DNA from: Sphingobium sp. C100
GTDB taxonomy: Bacteria; Pseudomonadota; Alphaproteobacteria; Sphingomonadales; Sphingomonadaceae
NCBI RefSeq assembly: GCF_000508185.1
Contig: NZ_AYOY01000187.1
Span: forward strand, 1-64,000
Direction: 5' to 3'
DNA: 64,000 bases
Part shown: one piece after another, positions 1-9,674 of the stretch
Layout of the letters: each line of letters opens with the position of its first letter
Position numbering within the stretch: position 1 is the first letter of the stretch
Notes under the pieces: model-generated
Databases searched by the model: none
What the model was told of the DNA's origin: nothing
What the model saw: only the letters and a program-made list of their open reading frames with translations
Position numbers and translations under genes: made by a program

Positions 1-2
1 AC

Positions 3-401
3 CCCGCCGCCGCCGGCCCGCTGGTGGAGGCCTATCGCCGCCCGCGCCCGCGCCTGGCGGAAGGGGCGCTGCTCGCCCCCATCGCCACCGCGATGATGGA
101 CCTGTCCGACGGCCTGCTCATCGACGCGTCCCGCATGGGCGCGGCGAGCGGCGTCGCCATCACCATCGACCATGTGCCGCTGTCGCCCGCGCTGGAACAG
201 GTGCGCGGCGCCAGCACCGCGGTCCAGATCGCCGCCGCGCGCGCGGGCGACGATTATGAGCTGCTCTTCACTTTGCCGCGCGGGCGCATGTGCCCGGTCC
301 GCGCCATCCCGATCGGCCATGTCGCGGCCGGGTCGGGCCTCATCCTGATGATCGACGGCGCGTCCATTCCCTTGCCCGACCGGCTCGGCTGGGAGCATTG
401 A
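3..401 (+). CDS. thiL: Thiamine-monophosphate kinase, C-terminal part (5' end outside window)
   Basis: ThiL phosphorylates thiamine monophosphate to thiamine diphosphate with ATP in the cytoplasm. The reading frame is open from base 3, so the start lies upstream of the window. The visible 132 residues contain the ThiL/PurM-type motif MDLSDGLLIDA and the conserved GDDYELLF stretch near residue 85 of the visible part. This matches the C-terminal domain of the AIR-synthase-related superfamily. The gene is followed by the pyrophosphatase gene on the same strand with a 224-bp gap. The family call is firm; the N-terminal ATP-binding half cannot be assessed. Confidence 0.9.
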   Translation, partial: PAAAGPLVEAYRRPRPRLAEGALLAPIATAMMDLSDGLLIDASRMGAASGVAITIDHVPLSPALEQVRGASTAVQIAAARAGDDYELLFTLPRGRMCPVRAIPIGHVAAGSGLILMIDGASIPLPDRLGWEH

Positions 402-411
402 TCCCCATCCG

Positions 412-433
412 CCGCCCGTCTTGACGCGGGCGG
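412..433 (+). terminator. Possible weak terminator hairpin after thiL
   Basis: A perfect 7-bp inverted repeat (CCGCCCG / CGGGCGG, 8-nt loop) begins 11 bp after the thiL stop codon. No T-run follows it, so rho-independent termination is uncertain. The remaining gap to the pyrophosphatase start at 626 shows nothing else recognisable. Confidence 0.35.
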
Positions 434-625
434 TGCGGTCTGTAGCTTTGCGTCACCCTATTTCTCAGCCGGTTGGAGCGCGTGCGATGCGTGACGTCCT
501 GATGCTGATTGACGCGGTGCCCTATGCCGAACCCTTGTCCGGCAGCCCGCCCTTGCGCCCTTCGTCTGCCCGTCATTCCCTGCGGAGCGGCCGATGACAG
601 CAACAACAGGGGGAGAGGAACAAGC

Positions 626-2749
626 ATGGAGATAGTCTATATCGCCATAGGATGCGGCCTGCTGGCCGTGCTCTACGGGCTGTTCACGAGTCGCCAGATA
701 TTGGCCGCGTCACCGGGCAATGAAACGATGCAGGCGATCGCCGGCGCGATCCAGGAAGGGGCGAAGGCCTATCTTGGCCGCCAATATACGGCCATCGGCA
801 TCGTCGGCATCGTCGTTGCGGTGCTGGTCTTCGTCTTTCTCGGCCTGACGTCGGCGGTCGGCTTCCTGATCGGTGCGATCCTGTCGGGGGCGACGGGCTT
901 TATCGGCATGAATATTTCCGTGCGCGCCAATGTCCGCACCGCCGAAGCCGCGCGCGGCACGCTGCAAAGCGGCCTGACCGTCGCGTTCCGGGCGGGCGCC
1001 ATCACCGGGATGCTGGTGGCCGGCCTCGCCCTGCTCGCGATCAGCGCCTTCTTCTGGTATCTGACCGGCCCGGCCGGCCATGCGCCCGACGACCGGCTGG
1101 TGATCGATTCCCTGGTGGCGCTGGCCTTTGGCGCGTCGCTCATCTCCATCTTCGCGCGGCTGGGCGGCGGCATCTTCACCAAGGCGGCCGATGTCGGCGC
1201 CGACCTTGTCGGCAAGGTGGAAGCCGGCATCCCGGAGGATGATCCGCGCAATCCCGCCGTCATCGCCGACAATGTGGGCGACAATGTCGGCGATTGCGCC
1301 GGCATGGCGGCCGACCTGTTCGAAACCTATGTCGTCACCATCGGCGCGACCATGGTATTGACCGCGCTGCTGGTCACCGGCGTCGACAACGCCTTTCTGA
1401 TGCGCCTGATGGCGTTGCCGCTGATCGTGGGTGGGGCGTGCATCATCACGTCGATCATCGGCACCTATATGGTGCGGCTGGGCGCCAGCCAATCGATCAT
1501 GGGCGCGCTCTACAAGGGATTCTGGACCACCGCGATCCTGTCCATCCCGGCGATCTACGGCGTCACGACCTTCGTGCTGGGCGACATGACCACGGTGTTC
1601 GGCGCGGATCTGGATGGCGTGGGCGGCTATACCGGCATGGCGCTGTTCTGGTCGATGATGGTCGGCCTGGCGGTCACCGGCCTGCTGGTCGTCATCACCG
1701 AATATTATACCGGCACCAATTATCGCCCGGTCCGCTCGATCGCCAAGGCGTCGGAAACCGGCCATGGCACCAATGTGATCCAGGGGCTGGCGATCAGCCT
1801 GGAGGCCACGGCGCTGCCGACCCTGGTCATCGTCGTCGGCATCATCGTCGCCTACGGCCAGGCGGGGCTGATCGGCATCGCCTTCGCCGCGACCGCGATG
1901 CTGGCGCTGGCGGGCATGGTGGTGGCGCTCGACGCTTATGGCCCGGTCACCGACAATGCCGGCGGCATCGCCGAAATGAGCCATCTCGACGAAAGCGTCC
2001 GGGTCAAGACCGACGCGCTCGATGCGGTCGGCAACACGACCAAGGCGGTGACGAAGGGCTATGCCATCGGGTCGGCGGGGCTGGCTGCGCTGGTGCTGTT
2101 CGGCGCCTATACGGAGGATCTGAAATTCTACAACAGCGCGCTGGGCCTCACCGCGCCGGTCGATTTCAGCCTGTCCAACCCCTATGTCATCGTCGGCCTG
2201 CTGCTGGGGGCGCTGCTGCCCTATCTGTTCGGCGCCATGGGGATGACCGCGGTCGGCCGCGCGGCGGGCGACGTGGTCAAGGATGTGCGCGACCAGTTCG
2301 CCACCAACAAGGGCATTATGGAGGGCACGTCGCGGCCCAACTATGCGCGCACGGTGGATCTGGTCACGCGCGCGGCGATCAAGGAGATGATCGTGCCCAG
2401 CCTGCTTCCGGTGCTGGCGCCGATCATCGTCTATTTCGCGATCGCCGCCGTGGCGGGCGTCGATAATGGCTTTGCCGCACTGGGCGCGTTGCTCTTGGGC
2501 GTCATCGTGTCCGGCCTGTTCGTCGCCCTGTCGATGACCAGCGGCGGCGGCGCATGGGACAATGCGAAGAAATATATCGAGGATGGCCATCATGGCGGCA
2601 AGGGGAGCGAGGCGCACAAGGCCGCGGTCACCGGCGACACGGTGGGCGATCCCTACAAGGATACCGCCGGCCCGGCGGTCAACCCGATGATCAAGATCAC
2701 CAACATCGTGGCCCTGCTGCTGCTCGCCGCGCTGGCGCATGGCGGTTGA
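626..2749 (+). CDS. hppA: K+-independent membrane-bound proton-translocating pyrophosphatase
   Basis: This 707-residue, highly hydrophobic protein couples pyrophosphate hydrolysis to proton export across the inner membrane. The PPi-binding signature [11 protein letters not shown] is followed by the acidic [19 protein letters not shown] block, both diagnostic of the family. The motif [10 protein letters not shown] carries Lys and Thr at the two positions that in this family mark K+-independent enzymes (K+-dependent ones have Ala and Ala/Gly). A longer frame runs upstream to 509, but the ATG at 626 is preceded by GGGAGAGG and starts with the usual membrane segment MEIVYIAIG, so this start is preferred. 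Length is normal. It stands alone after thiL. Confidence 0.96.
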   Translation: MEIVYIAIGCGLLAVLYGLFTSRQILAASPGNETMQAIAGAIQEGAKAYLGRQYTAIGIVGIVVAVLVFVFLGLTSAVGFLIGAILSGATGFIGMNISVRANVRTAEAARGTLQSGLTVAFRAGAITGMLVAGLALLAISAFFWYLTGPAGHAPDDRLVIDSLVALAFGASLISIFARLGGGIFTKAADVGADLVGKVEAGIPEDDPRNPAVIADNVGDNVGDCAGMAADLFETYVVTIGATMVLTALLVTGVDNAFLMRLMALPLIVGGACIITSIIGTYMVRLGASQSIMGALYKGFWTTAILSIPAIYGVTTFVLGDMTTVFGADLDGVGGYTGMALFWSMMVGLAVTGLLVVITEYYTGTNYRPVRSIAKASETGHGTNVIQGLAISLEATALPTLVIVVGIIVAYGQAGLIGIAFAATAMLALAGMVVALDAYGPVTDNAGGIAEMSHLDESVRVKTDALDAVGNTTKAVTKGYAIGSAGLAALVLFGAYTEDLKFYNSALGLTAPVDFSLSNPYVIVGLLLGALLPYLFGAMGMTAVGRAAGDVVKDVRDQFATNKGIMEGTSRPNYARTVDLVTRAAIKEMIVPSLLPVLAPIIVYFAIAAVAGVDNGFAALGALLLGVIVSGLFVALSMTSGGGAWDNAKKYIEDGHHGGKGSEAHKAAVTGDTVGDPYKDTAGPAVNPMIKITNIVALLLLAALAHGG

Positions 2750-2840
2750 TTCAAGATATTGATTAACAGTCAATTTCAGGTGACGCGGGATCGGCTCCGT
2801 CCTAATAGGGGGCGGGGCCGATCTTGTTCGGGGGGAATGA

Positions 2841-4784
2841 ATGAAACGCGTTGTCATCATGCTGGCGGGGGTCGCCGGCCTGTGGGGAACCATGGCTGCG
2901 GCGCAGACGCAGGCGCCTGCATCGCAATGGACGATCCAGGATTTCGCGGCGCTGCCGCTGATGGACCAGCCCATGCTGTCCCCCGACGGGCTGCACATCG
3001 CCAGCCGCGTGGCGATTGGCGGCGAACAACGGCTGGTGATCGCCGATGTTCACGAAGGACCGGACCGCATCCATATGCTGGGCCTGGGCGACAATGACCT
3101 CAACTGGTGGAAATGGGTGAATGACGACTGGCTGATCGCCGGCGTCGGCAATGAAAGCAATATCCGGGGTATGCCCTGGTATATCAGCCGCGTCGTCAGC
3201 GTGAAGCGCGATGGCAGCAAGATCAATCTGCTGGCCAAGAATGTCGCCGCGCAAAATGCCGACGATGTCATCTGGATGGCGCGCGACGGCACGCCGCGCA
3301 TCCTGCTCTCCTATCAGACGTCCATCTATTCCAACGACGCGGGCTTCTGGCCGAAAGTGGATGAAATCGACGTCACCAACGGCCGGATGCACAGCGTCAT
3401 CGCGCCCAGGGAATTTGTGCGCAGCTGGTATGCCGATGCGACGGGCACGGTGCGGATGGGCATCGGCTATAATGATTCGAGCCGCACCGCCAAGCTGCTC
3501 TACCGGCCCGACGCGCGGTCCAGTTTCCGCACCGTCGATCGCGCCGACCGGCGGCGCGACGAATCGCTGGTCGTGCCGCTGCTCTTCACCGCCGACCCGG
3601 CCCGCGCGGTCGCCAGCGACGATCATGAGGGCACCGATGCGCTCTATGAACTCAATCTCGATACGCTCGAACTGGGGGCGAAGATCTTCGCGGCGCCCGG
3701 CTTCGACATTGGCGGGATCGAGGAGGATGCCGCCGGCACGGCGCTGGCGGGCGTGCACTACACCGCCGATGCGCCGTCGGTGCATTGGCTGGACGCCAAT
3801 CTGGCGAAGATTCAGGCCGATCTCGACAAGGCGGTGGGCGATCGGCGCGCGCGGATCATTTCCACCAGCCGCGACGGCCAGCGCATGATCGTCCATGTCG
3901 GCACGCCCGACCAGCCTGGCGCTTATTATTATTACGACACCGCCGCCGGGGCGATGAGCCTGCTTTCGCGGGTCAGCGACAAATTCGCGACCAAGACCCG
4001 GCTCTCCCCGGTCAGCACCATCCACTATAAGGCGCGCGACGGGCTGGACATCGCCGCCGTGCTGACCCTCCCGGCGGGCAAGGATCCGAAAAACCTGCCG
4101 TTCATCCTGTTGCCGCATGGCGGCCCCTTCGCCCGCGACGCGGAAAGATGGGACTGGTGGGTGCAGTTCCTCGCCTGGCGCGGCTATGCCGTGCTCCAGC
4201 CCAATTATCGCGGATCGTCGGGCTTTGGCACCGCCTTCGCCGAAAAGGGGGAGGGACAATGGGGCCTCGCCATGCAGGACGACCTTAACGATGCGGTCGA
4301 CTGGGCGGTGAAGCAGGGCATCGCCGATCCAGGACGCGTCTGCATGGTGGGCGCTTCCTATGGCGGCTATGCGGCGATGCGCGCGGCCCAGCGGGACGGC
4401 GCCAGATATCGCTGCGCCGTATCCTATGCCGGCGTGTCCGACCTTGGCGCGATGATGCGCTATGACCGGCGCTTTCTCTATCATGGCACGCGCAAGGACT
4501 GGATGAAGGAACAGGCGCCCGATTTCGCGTCGGTGTCGCCGATCGGCCATGCGGCGCAATTTACGACGCCGATCCTGTTGATGCACGGCAAGAAGGACCG
4601 CCGCGTCCAGGTCAGCCAGTCGCGCGAGATGGCGGAAAAGCTCAAGGCCGCCGGCAAGGTGGAGGGCAAGGACTATATCTATGTCGAACAGCCGCTGGCC
4701 GACCATCATTTCTCGCGCGAGGCGGACCGGCTGGATTTCCTGGAGCGGCTCGACGCCTTTTTGAAAGCGCATAATCCCGCCTGA
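2841..4784 (+). CDS. Exported S9 family serine peptidase (prolyl oligopeptidase-like)
   Basis: The 647-residue protein begins with a signal peptide (MKRVVIMLAG, cleavage near AAAQ at about residue 20). It has an N-terminal beta-propeller-like region up to about residue 390 and a C-terminal alpha/beta hydrolase domain. The nucleophile elbow is GASYGG, in the sequence VCMVGASYGGYAAM. The charge relay continues with Asp in HGKKDRRV and His in ADHHFSREADR. It is therefore an aminopeptidase/oligopeptidase of the DAP2/acylaminoacyl peptidase type, probably periplasmic. The start is set by a GGGGGAATGA element just upstream. It is monocistronic, with a strong inverted repeat after it. The exact substrate cannot be read from the sequence. 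Confidence 0.9.
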   Translation: MKRVVIMLAGVAGLWGTMAAAQTQAPASQWTIQDFAALPLMDQPMLSPDGLHIASRVAIGGEQRLVIADVHEGPDRIHMLGLGDNDLNWWKWVNDDWLIAGVGNESNIRGMPWYISRVVSVKRDGSKINLLAKNVAAQNADDVIWMARDGTPRILLSYQTSIYSNDAGFWPKVDEIDVTNGRMHSVIAPREFVRSWYADATGTVRMGIGYNDSSRTAKLLYRPDARSSFRTVDRADRRRDESLVVPLLFTADPARAVASDDHEGTDALYELNLDTLELGAKIFAAPGFDIGGIEEDAAGTALAGVHYTADAPSVHWLDANLAKIQADLDKAVGDRRARIISTSRDGQRMIVHVGTPDQPGAYYYYDTAAGAMSLLSRVSDKFATKTRLSPVSTIHYKARDGLDIAAVLTLPAGKDPKNLPFILLPHGGPFARDAERWDWWVQFLAWRGYAVLQPNYRGSSGFGTAFAEKGEGQWGLAMQDDLNDAVDWAVKQGIADPGRVCMVGASYGGYAAMRAAQRDGARYRCAVSYAGVSDLGAMMRYDRRFLYHGTRKDWMKEQAPDFASVSPIGHAAQFTTPILLMHGKKDRRVQVSQSREMAEKLKAAGKVEGKDYIYVEQPLADHHFSREADRLDFLERLDAFLKAHNPA

Positions 4785-4800
4785 TCCCGACGGGCGGGCG

Positions 4801-4831
4801 CGACCATGATTCCCGGCCGGAATCATGGTCG
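4801..4831. terminator. 13-bp perfect inverted repeat, probable terminator
   Basis: Thirteen perfectly paired bases (CGACCATGATTCC and its complement) flank a 5-nt loop, starting 16 bp after the S9 peptidase stop. There is no clear T-run on either side, so it could act in both directions or protect a 3' end. Confidence 0.5.
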
Positions 4832-5042
4832 GCCGCGCCTCTTTGCGCGCTGTCCTATCGCCATGCGGTCATGCGACGGGCAGTGCGAAGATCCGCGGCG
4901 AGCTATCTGCGATATTTACCTTAATTTTCAATATATTGTGCCCTGAAAGGAAAAATGTCGCCATGCTTCACTCGCGCGATCTTTCGGCGCGGCGACCGGG
5001 CGCCGCTTGCCCCTCTTTCCGGCCGCGCCTATAGGCCGCGCC

Positions 5043-6167
5043 ATGACCGCCGAACCTTTCCGTTCCCAGCTCGCGGCGCTGGAACAGCGCGGCCGGCTGC
5101 GTCGCCTGTCGCCGCGTGCCGGCCGCGATTTCGCCTCCAACGACTATCTCGGCCTGGCCGGCGATCCGATGATCGCCCAGGCCGTGGCCGACGCCGTCGC
5201 CCGCGGCGTGCCGCTGGGATCGGGCGGCTCGCGGCTGCTGCGCGGCAATGCGCCCGAACATGAAGGGCTGGAGGCGAAGGCCGCCGCCTTCTTCCGCACC
5301 CAGGCCGCCCTGTTCGTCGCCAATGGCTATGTCGGCAACCTGGCGCTGTTCTCCACCCTGCCGCAGCGTGGCGACCTGATCGTCGCGGACGCGCTGATCC
5401 ATGCCAGCGTCCATGACGGCATCCGCATGTCGAAAGCGACCGCCGTCTTTGCCGCGCATAATGACGTGCAGAGCTTCGCCGACCTGATCGCCGCCTTCCG
5501 CGCCGAAGGGGGCAAGGGGCGCGTGTGGATCGCGGTGGAAACGCTCTATTCGATGGACGGGGACATGGCCCCGCTCGCCGACCTCGCCAAGCTGGCGGCG
5601 AAGCATGATGCGATGCTGTTGCTGGACGAAGCGCATGGCACCGGCGTCTTCGGTCCCGGTGGCCGGGGGCTTTCGGCGGGACTTGACGGGCTGCACAATG
5701 TCGTCACGCTCCACACCTGCGGCAAGGCGATGGGGGCCGAAGGGGCGCTGATCTGCGGGCCGCGCATCCATGTCGACTATCTCATCAACCGCGCCCGTCC
5801 CTTCATCTACTCCACCGCCCCCTCGCCGCTGATGGCCGTCGCCGCCTCCGCCGCGCTCGACCGGATCGAGGCGGCGGATAATCGCCGCGACCGGCTCGCC
5901 ACCCTGCGGCAGGACGCGGCGGAGGCGATCTGCGCGCCGCTGGGCCTGCCGCGTCCGCGCAGCCAGATCGTGCCGGTAATCCTGAACGAGGATGCCCGCA
6001 CCATGGCCGCCGCCGCCGCCTTGCAGGAGGCCGGCTTCGACGTGCGCGGCATCCGCCCGCCCACCGTTCCGGCCGGCACCAGCCGGCTGCGCGTCTCCCT
6101 GACCCTCAATATCGGGCGCAGCGACGTGCTGGCCCTTGGCGACATGCTGCGCCGGCTGGCGCAATGA
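5043..6167 (+). CDS. bioF: 8-amino-7-oxononanoate synthase
   Basis: BioF condenses pimeloyl-ACP (or pimeloyl-CoA) with L-alanine in a PLP-dependent reaction, the first dedicated ring-building step of biotin synthesis. The 374-residue protein shows the alpha-oxoamine synthase hallmarks: [10 protein letters not shown] near the N terminus, [24 protein letters not shown] with the cofactor-binding Asp, and HTCGKAMG with the Schiff-base Lys. The frame could start at 5007, but the ATG at 5043 begins [10 protein letters not shown] and matches family N termini better. It overlaps bioD by 4 bp. bioA lies 6 kb downstream rather than adjacent. Confidence 0.94.
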   Translation: MTAEPFRSQLAALEQRGRLRRLSPRAGRDFASNDYLGLAGDPMIAQAVADAVARGVPLGSGGSRLLRGNAPEHEGLEAKAAAFFRTQAALFVANGYVGNLALFSTLPQRGDLIVADALIHASVHDGIRMSKATAVFAAHNDVQSFADLIAAFRAEGGKGRVWIAVETLYSMDGDMAPLADLAKLAAKHDAMLLLDEAHGTGVFGPGGRGLSAGLDGLHNVVTLHTCGKAMGAEGALICGPRIHVDYLINRARPFIYSTAPSPLMAVAASAALDRIEAADNRRDRLATLRQDAAEAICAPLGLPRPRSQIVPVILNEDARTMAAAAALQEAGFDVRGIRPPTVPAGTSRLRVSLTLNIGRSDVLALGDMLRRLAQ

Positions 6168-6796
6168 CCGTCCTCATCGTCACCGGCACGGACACCGACA
6201 TCGGCAAGACCGTCTTTGCCGCCGGCCTCGCCGGGGCGCTCGGTGCTTATTACTGGAAGCCGGTTCAGGCCGGGGTCGAACCGGAAGGGGACAAGGAACG
6301 GGTCGCCGCCCTGTCCGGCCTGCCCGCCGACCGCATCCTGCCCGAAGCCTATCGTCTCGCCACCCCCGCCTCGCCCCACCTCGCCGCGCGGATCGATGGC
6401 GTGGACATCCGCCTCGATCGCCTGACCCTGCCGCAGGTCGAAGGGCCGCTGGTGGTGGAAGGGGCAGGGGGCGTGCTCGTCCCGCTCACCGATACGCTGC
6501 TGATGGCGGACCTGTTCGCGCATTGGCGTTGTCCGGTGATCCTGTGCGCGCGCACTGGCCTTGGCACCATCAACCACAGTCTGCTGAGCGTCGAGGCGCT
6601 GCGGGCGCGGGGCGTGGCGATAGCCGGCATCGCCTTCATCGGCGATCCTCATGCGGAAAATGAGCGCATCATCCCGCAGCTTGCCCGCGTGCCCTCGCTC
6701 GGCCGTCTGCCGCGGATCGACCCGCTCGACGCCGCCAGCCTGGCCGCGGCCTTCGCCACGCATATCCGCTTGCCCGAAGCTCTCAACCGCCGATAG
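6164..6796 (+). CDS. bioD: ATP-dependent dethiobiotin synthetase
   Basis: BioD closes the ureido ring of dethiobiotin from 7,8-diaminopelargonic acid, CO2 and ATP. The 210-residue protein opens with the P-loop variant [17 protein letters not shown] and has YWKPVQAG, the second nucleotide/substrate loop [11 protein letters not shown] and the [12 protein letters not shown] element, all typical of BioD. The ATGA overlap with bioF indicates translational coupling. Length is normal for the family. Confidence 0.94.
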   Translation: MTVLIVTGTDTDIGKTVFAAGLAGALGAYYWKPVQAGVEPEGDKERVAALSGLPADRILPEAYRLATPASPHLAARIDGVDIRLDRLTLPQVEGPLVVEGAGGVLVPLTDTLLMADLFAHWRCPVILCARTGLGTINHSLLSVEALRARGVAIAGIAFIGDPHAENERIIPQLARVPSLGRLPRIDPLDAASLAAAFATHIRLPEALNRR

Positions 6797-6901
6797 ATTT
6801 CGACCAACGACATGGACAAGCCTGTTGCACGAGCGTTCAAGTCCCGCTCAGGCCGGGCGTGTCACAAGCGCCCGAACGGATAGCAAGCAAGGGACGCTTT
6901 G

Positions 6902-8941
6902 ATGAACAAACTCCTCCTGGGCGCCGCCGCCGGCGCGCTCGCCCTGGCCGTGACCACGGCCCATGCCGATCAGGCAGCGACGCCCGCCGCCGCTTCCACC
7001 GCCAAGCCCACTTATGGCACATTCGGCTTCGACAGTGCCGGCATGGACAAGTCGGTGAAGCCGGGCGACGATTTCTATGATTATGCCAATGGCACCTGGG
7101 CGAAGAACACGCCCATCCCGGCCGACAAGTCCAACTATGGCGCCTTCAACACGCTGGACGACCTGTCGCGCGAGCGCACCAAGGGCATTCTCGAAGCGGC
7201 GCAGGCGGACCCGAACAGCAAGATCGGCAACGCCTATGCCGCCTATATGGACGGCGGCACGGTCGAGGCCAAGGGATTGGCGCCGATCAAGCCCTGGCTC
7301 GCCGAGATCAATGGCGTCACCGATCGCGCCCAATATGCGAAGATCGCCGCCAAGGCCGCGCGCGCCGGCATTCGCGGCCCGTTCCGTTTCTATGTCGGGC
7401 AGGATGACAAAGACCCGGAAACCTACATCCTTTCCATGATGCAGGGTGGCCTGGGCCTGCCCGACCGCGACTATTATCTCGACCAGGGCGAGAAGATGGC
7501 GGCGATCCGCACCGCCTATGTCGCGCATCTGGAAAAGATGCTGACCCTGGCCGGCGAGGCCGATGCCAAGGCCCGCGCGCAGGCGCTGATGGCGTTCGAG
7601 ACGGAGATCGCCAAAGTCCATTGGACCCAGGTCGACAGCCGCGATGCCGACAAGACCTATAACAAGATGACGCTGGCCCAGTTGCAGCAGGCGGCCCCCG
7701 GTTTCGACTTTGCCGGCTATTATGCCGCCAATGACCTGAAGCCCGCCGACCTGATCGTCGCCCAGCCCAGCGCGGTCGCCGGCGAAGCCGCGCTGATCGC
7801 CAAGGCGCCGCTGCGGGTGCTCAAGGATGGGCTGCTGCTTTCCAGCCTGCACGCCTATGCCGACTATCTTCCCGACAGCATCGCCAATGCCGATTTCGCC
7901 TTTTACGGCACCACCTTGTCCGGCACGCCCGAACGCGAGGAGCGCTGGAAGCGGGGCGTGACCTTCCTCAAGGAGTCGCTTGGCGAAGAAGTGGGCAAAG
8001 TCTATGTCGCCAAATATTTCCCGCCCGAAACCAAGGCGGCGATGGACGAACTGGTCAAGAATGTGCTCGCCGCCATGGGACGCCGCATCGACGGTCTGTC
8101 CTGGATGAGCGACACGGCCAAGGCGCGCGCGCACAAGAAGCTGGCCGCCTTCACGCCCAAGATCGGCTATCCCGACAAATGGCGCGATTATACGGGGCTG
8201 GAGATCAAGCGCAACGACCTGTTCGGCAATGCGATGCGCTCCAACAATTTCGAGTTCGCCTATAATATCAACAAGCTTGGCAAGCCGATCTATCGGTGGG
8301 AATGGGGCATGACGCCGATGGAGATCAACGCCTATGCCAATTTCGGCATGGTGGAGATCGTCTTCCCCGCTGCCATCCTGCAACCGCCCTTCTTCGATCC
8401 GCACGCCGACCCGGCGGTCAACTATGGCGGTATCGGCGCGGTGATCGGCCATGAACTCAGCCATCATTTCGACGATCAGGGCGCAAAATATGACGAGACC
8501 GGCAAGCTCAACCAGTGGTGGACAGATCAGGACGTCGCCAATTTCAAGGCGCTGACCCAGAAACTCGGCGCGCAATATGACGCCTATGAACCCTTCCCCG
8601 GCGCGCATGTGAAGGGCGCCTTCACCATGGGTGAAAATATCGGCGACCTGGGCGGCCTTGCCGTGGCGCTTGATGCCTATCATGCCTCGCTTGGAGGCAA
8701 AAAGGCGCCGGTGATCGACGGGCTGACCGGCGATCAGCGCTTTTTCCTGGGATGGGCGCAGGTGTGGCGGCGCAATTATCGCGAGGCGAATCTGCGCCAG
8801 CGCCTGGTCACCGACCCCCACGCGCCGTCGCAATATCGCGCCGACATCGTGCGCAATTTCGATGCCTGGTATGATGCGTTCAAGCCTGCGCCAGGCGGTA
8901 AAATCTATTTGGCTCCGGAGAATCGAGTGAAGATCTGGTAA
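6902..8941 (+). CDS. Exported M13 family zinc metallopeptidase (neprilysin/PepO-like)
   Basis: The 679-residue protein starts with a signal peptide (MNKLLLGAAAGALALA, cleavage near AHA). Its N-terminal M13 domain includes PGDDFYDYANGTW. The catalytic zinc site is HELSHHFDDQGAKYD (HExxH) with the third ligand and support in GENIGDLGG. The NAYANFGMVEIVFPAAI segment matches the conserved substrate-binding stretch before the active site. A TTG one codon earlier is possible, but the ATG at 6902 sits at good distance from AAGGGA. It is probably periplasmic and cleaves short peptides. It lies between bioD and bioA but has no evident link to biotin. Confidence 0.93.
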   Translation: MNKLLLGAAAGALALAVTTAHADQAATPAAASTAKPTYGTFGFDSAGMDKSVKPGDDFYDYANGTWAKNTPIPADKSNYGAFNTLDDLSRERTKGILEAAQADPNSKIGNAYAAYMDGGTVEAKGLAPIKPWLAEINGVTDRAQYAKIAAKAARAGIRGPFRFYVGQDDKDPETYILSMMQGGLGLPDRDYYLDQGEKMAAIRTAYVAHLEKMLTLAGEADAKARAQALMAFETEIAKVHWTQVDSRDADKTYNKMTLAQLQQAAPGFDFAGYYAANDLKPADLIVAQPSAVAGEAALIAKAPLRVLKDGLLLSSLHAYADYLPDSIANADFAFYGTTLSGTPEREERWKRGVTFLKESLGEEVGKVYVAKYFPPETKAAMDELVKNVLAAMGRRIDGLSWMSDTAKARAHKKLAAFTPKIGYPDKWRDYTGLEIKRNDLFGNAMRSNNFEFAYNINKLGKPIYRWEWGMTPMEINAYANFGMVEIVFPAAILQPPFFDPHADPAVNYGGIGAVIGHELSHHFDDQGAKYDETGKLNQWWTDQDVANFKALTQKLGAQYDAYEPFPGAHVKGAFTMGENIGDLGGLAVALDAYHASLGGKKAPVIDGLTGDQRFFLGWAQVWRRNYREANLRQRLVTDPHAPSQYRADIVRNFDAWYDAFKPAPGGKIYLAPENRVKIW

Positions 8942-8950
8942 GAAATGGCC

Positions 8951-8978
8951 GGGCCGGCACAGCATTATGCGCCGGCCC
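8951..8978 (+). terminator. Terminator hairpin after the M13 peptidase
   Basis: GGGCCGGC and GCCGGCCC form a perfect 8-bp stem with a 12-nt loop, 9 bp after the stop codon. The downstream sequence is only mildly T-rich. Confidence 0.5.
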
Positions 8979-9134
8979 GATACTATATCTGTCTGTCAGG
9001 CCGTTTGGTAAAAAGGACAGGGTGAATGGAACCCGGCAATCGTCCTTATAATGGCTCGATTCGACGGAATACCCCTTTTCTGCTTCGGGCACGTCCCTCA
9101 AATTATTGGGGTGACAGTGCAAAGGAGAAGACAA

Positions 9135-9548
9135 ATGAAGGGTCTGAGGAGTTCTTATATGATGAAGGCCGGCATCGCGTCGGCCGCTCTGTTCGTCGCC
9201 ATGCCGCTTGCCGCACAGTCGAGCCCGGCCGCACCCGCTGAGCCTGCCGCCCCTGCCGCGAGCGCCGGCAATTTCAGCGATGCCGAAATTCAGCAGTTTG
9301 CAGCAGCGGCAATGGAAGTGACCAAGATCCAGCAGGATTCATCCATTGCGGCGGCCGACAAGCAGCCCAAGATGCTGGCCGCCGTCCAGTCGTCGGGCCT
9401 GCCGCCCGAAAAGTTCAATCAGATCGGTCAGGCGGCCGCTGCTGATCCAGCGTTGCAGCAGCGGATCCAAGCGTCTGCGCCTGCCGCTGCGGCGCCCGCT
9501 CCCACAACGCCAACCGAGCCGGCACAGCCAGCCCAGCCGCCGCAATAA
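9135..9548 (+). CDS. Exported DUF4168 domain protein
   Basis: This 137-residue protein has a signal peptide (MKGLRSSYMMKAGIASAALF, cleavage near LAAQ). An Ala/Pro-rich linker leads to the DUF4168-like helical core, FSDAEIQQFAAAAMEV through about residue 110, and the C-terminal tail is Ala/Pro/Gln-rich. The longer frame from 9051 is rejected because AAGGAG lies immediately before the ATG at 9135 and the signal peptide begins there. The function of the family is unknown. It is monocistronic with its own terminator. Confidence 0.8.
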   Translation: MKGLRSSYMMKAGIASAALFVAMPLAAQSSPAAPAEPAAPAASAGNFSDAEIQQFAAAAMEVTKIQQDSSIAAADKQPKMLAAVQSSGLPPEKFNQIGQAAAADPALQQRIQASAPAAAAPAPTTPTEPAQPAQPPQ

Positions 9549-9567
9549 TATAGGCTGAATATCGACA

Positions 9568-9599
9568 AAGAGGCGGCCCCCGCAAGGAGGCCGCCTCTT
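9568..9599 (+). terminator. Rho-independent-like terminator after the DUF4168 gene
   Basis: AAGAGGCGGCC and GGCCGCCTCTT form a perfect 11-bp stem around a 10-nt loop, 20 bp after the stop codon. Confidence 0.65.
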
Positions 9600-9674
9600 G
9601 CACATTCGCCATTGTAACCTGGTTCCCGGCGCGAGGAAAAATATCGGGGGTGACGCCGTCGCCTGCGTCTGTCT

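Noticed and set aside
710-2998. 762-codon minus-strand frame opposite hppA
   Set aside because: It lies antisense to a certain gene in high-GC DNA; the product is rich in His, Arg and Asp with no fold, a codon-bias shadow.
2802-4826. 674-codon minus-strand frame opposite the S9 peptidase gene
   Set aside because: Antisense shadow with no recognisable domain; the plus-strand gene has signal peptide, ribosome site and active-site residues.
6848-8965. 705-codon minus-strand frame opposite the M13 peptidase gene
   Set aside because: Same kind of shadow; Gly/Ile/Asp-rich without motifs.
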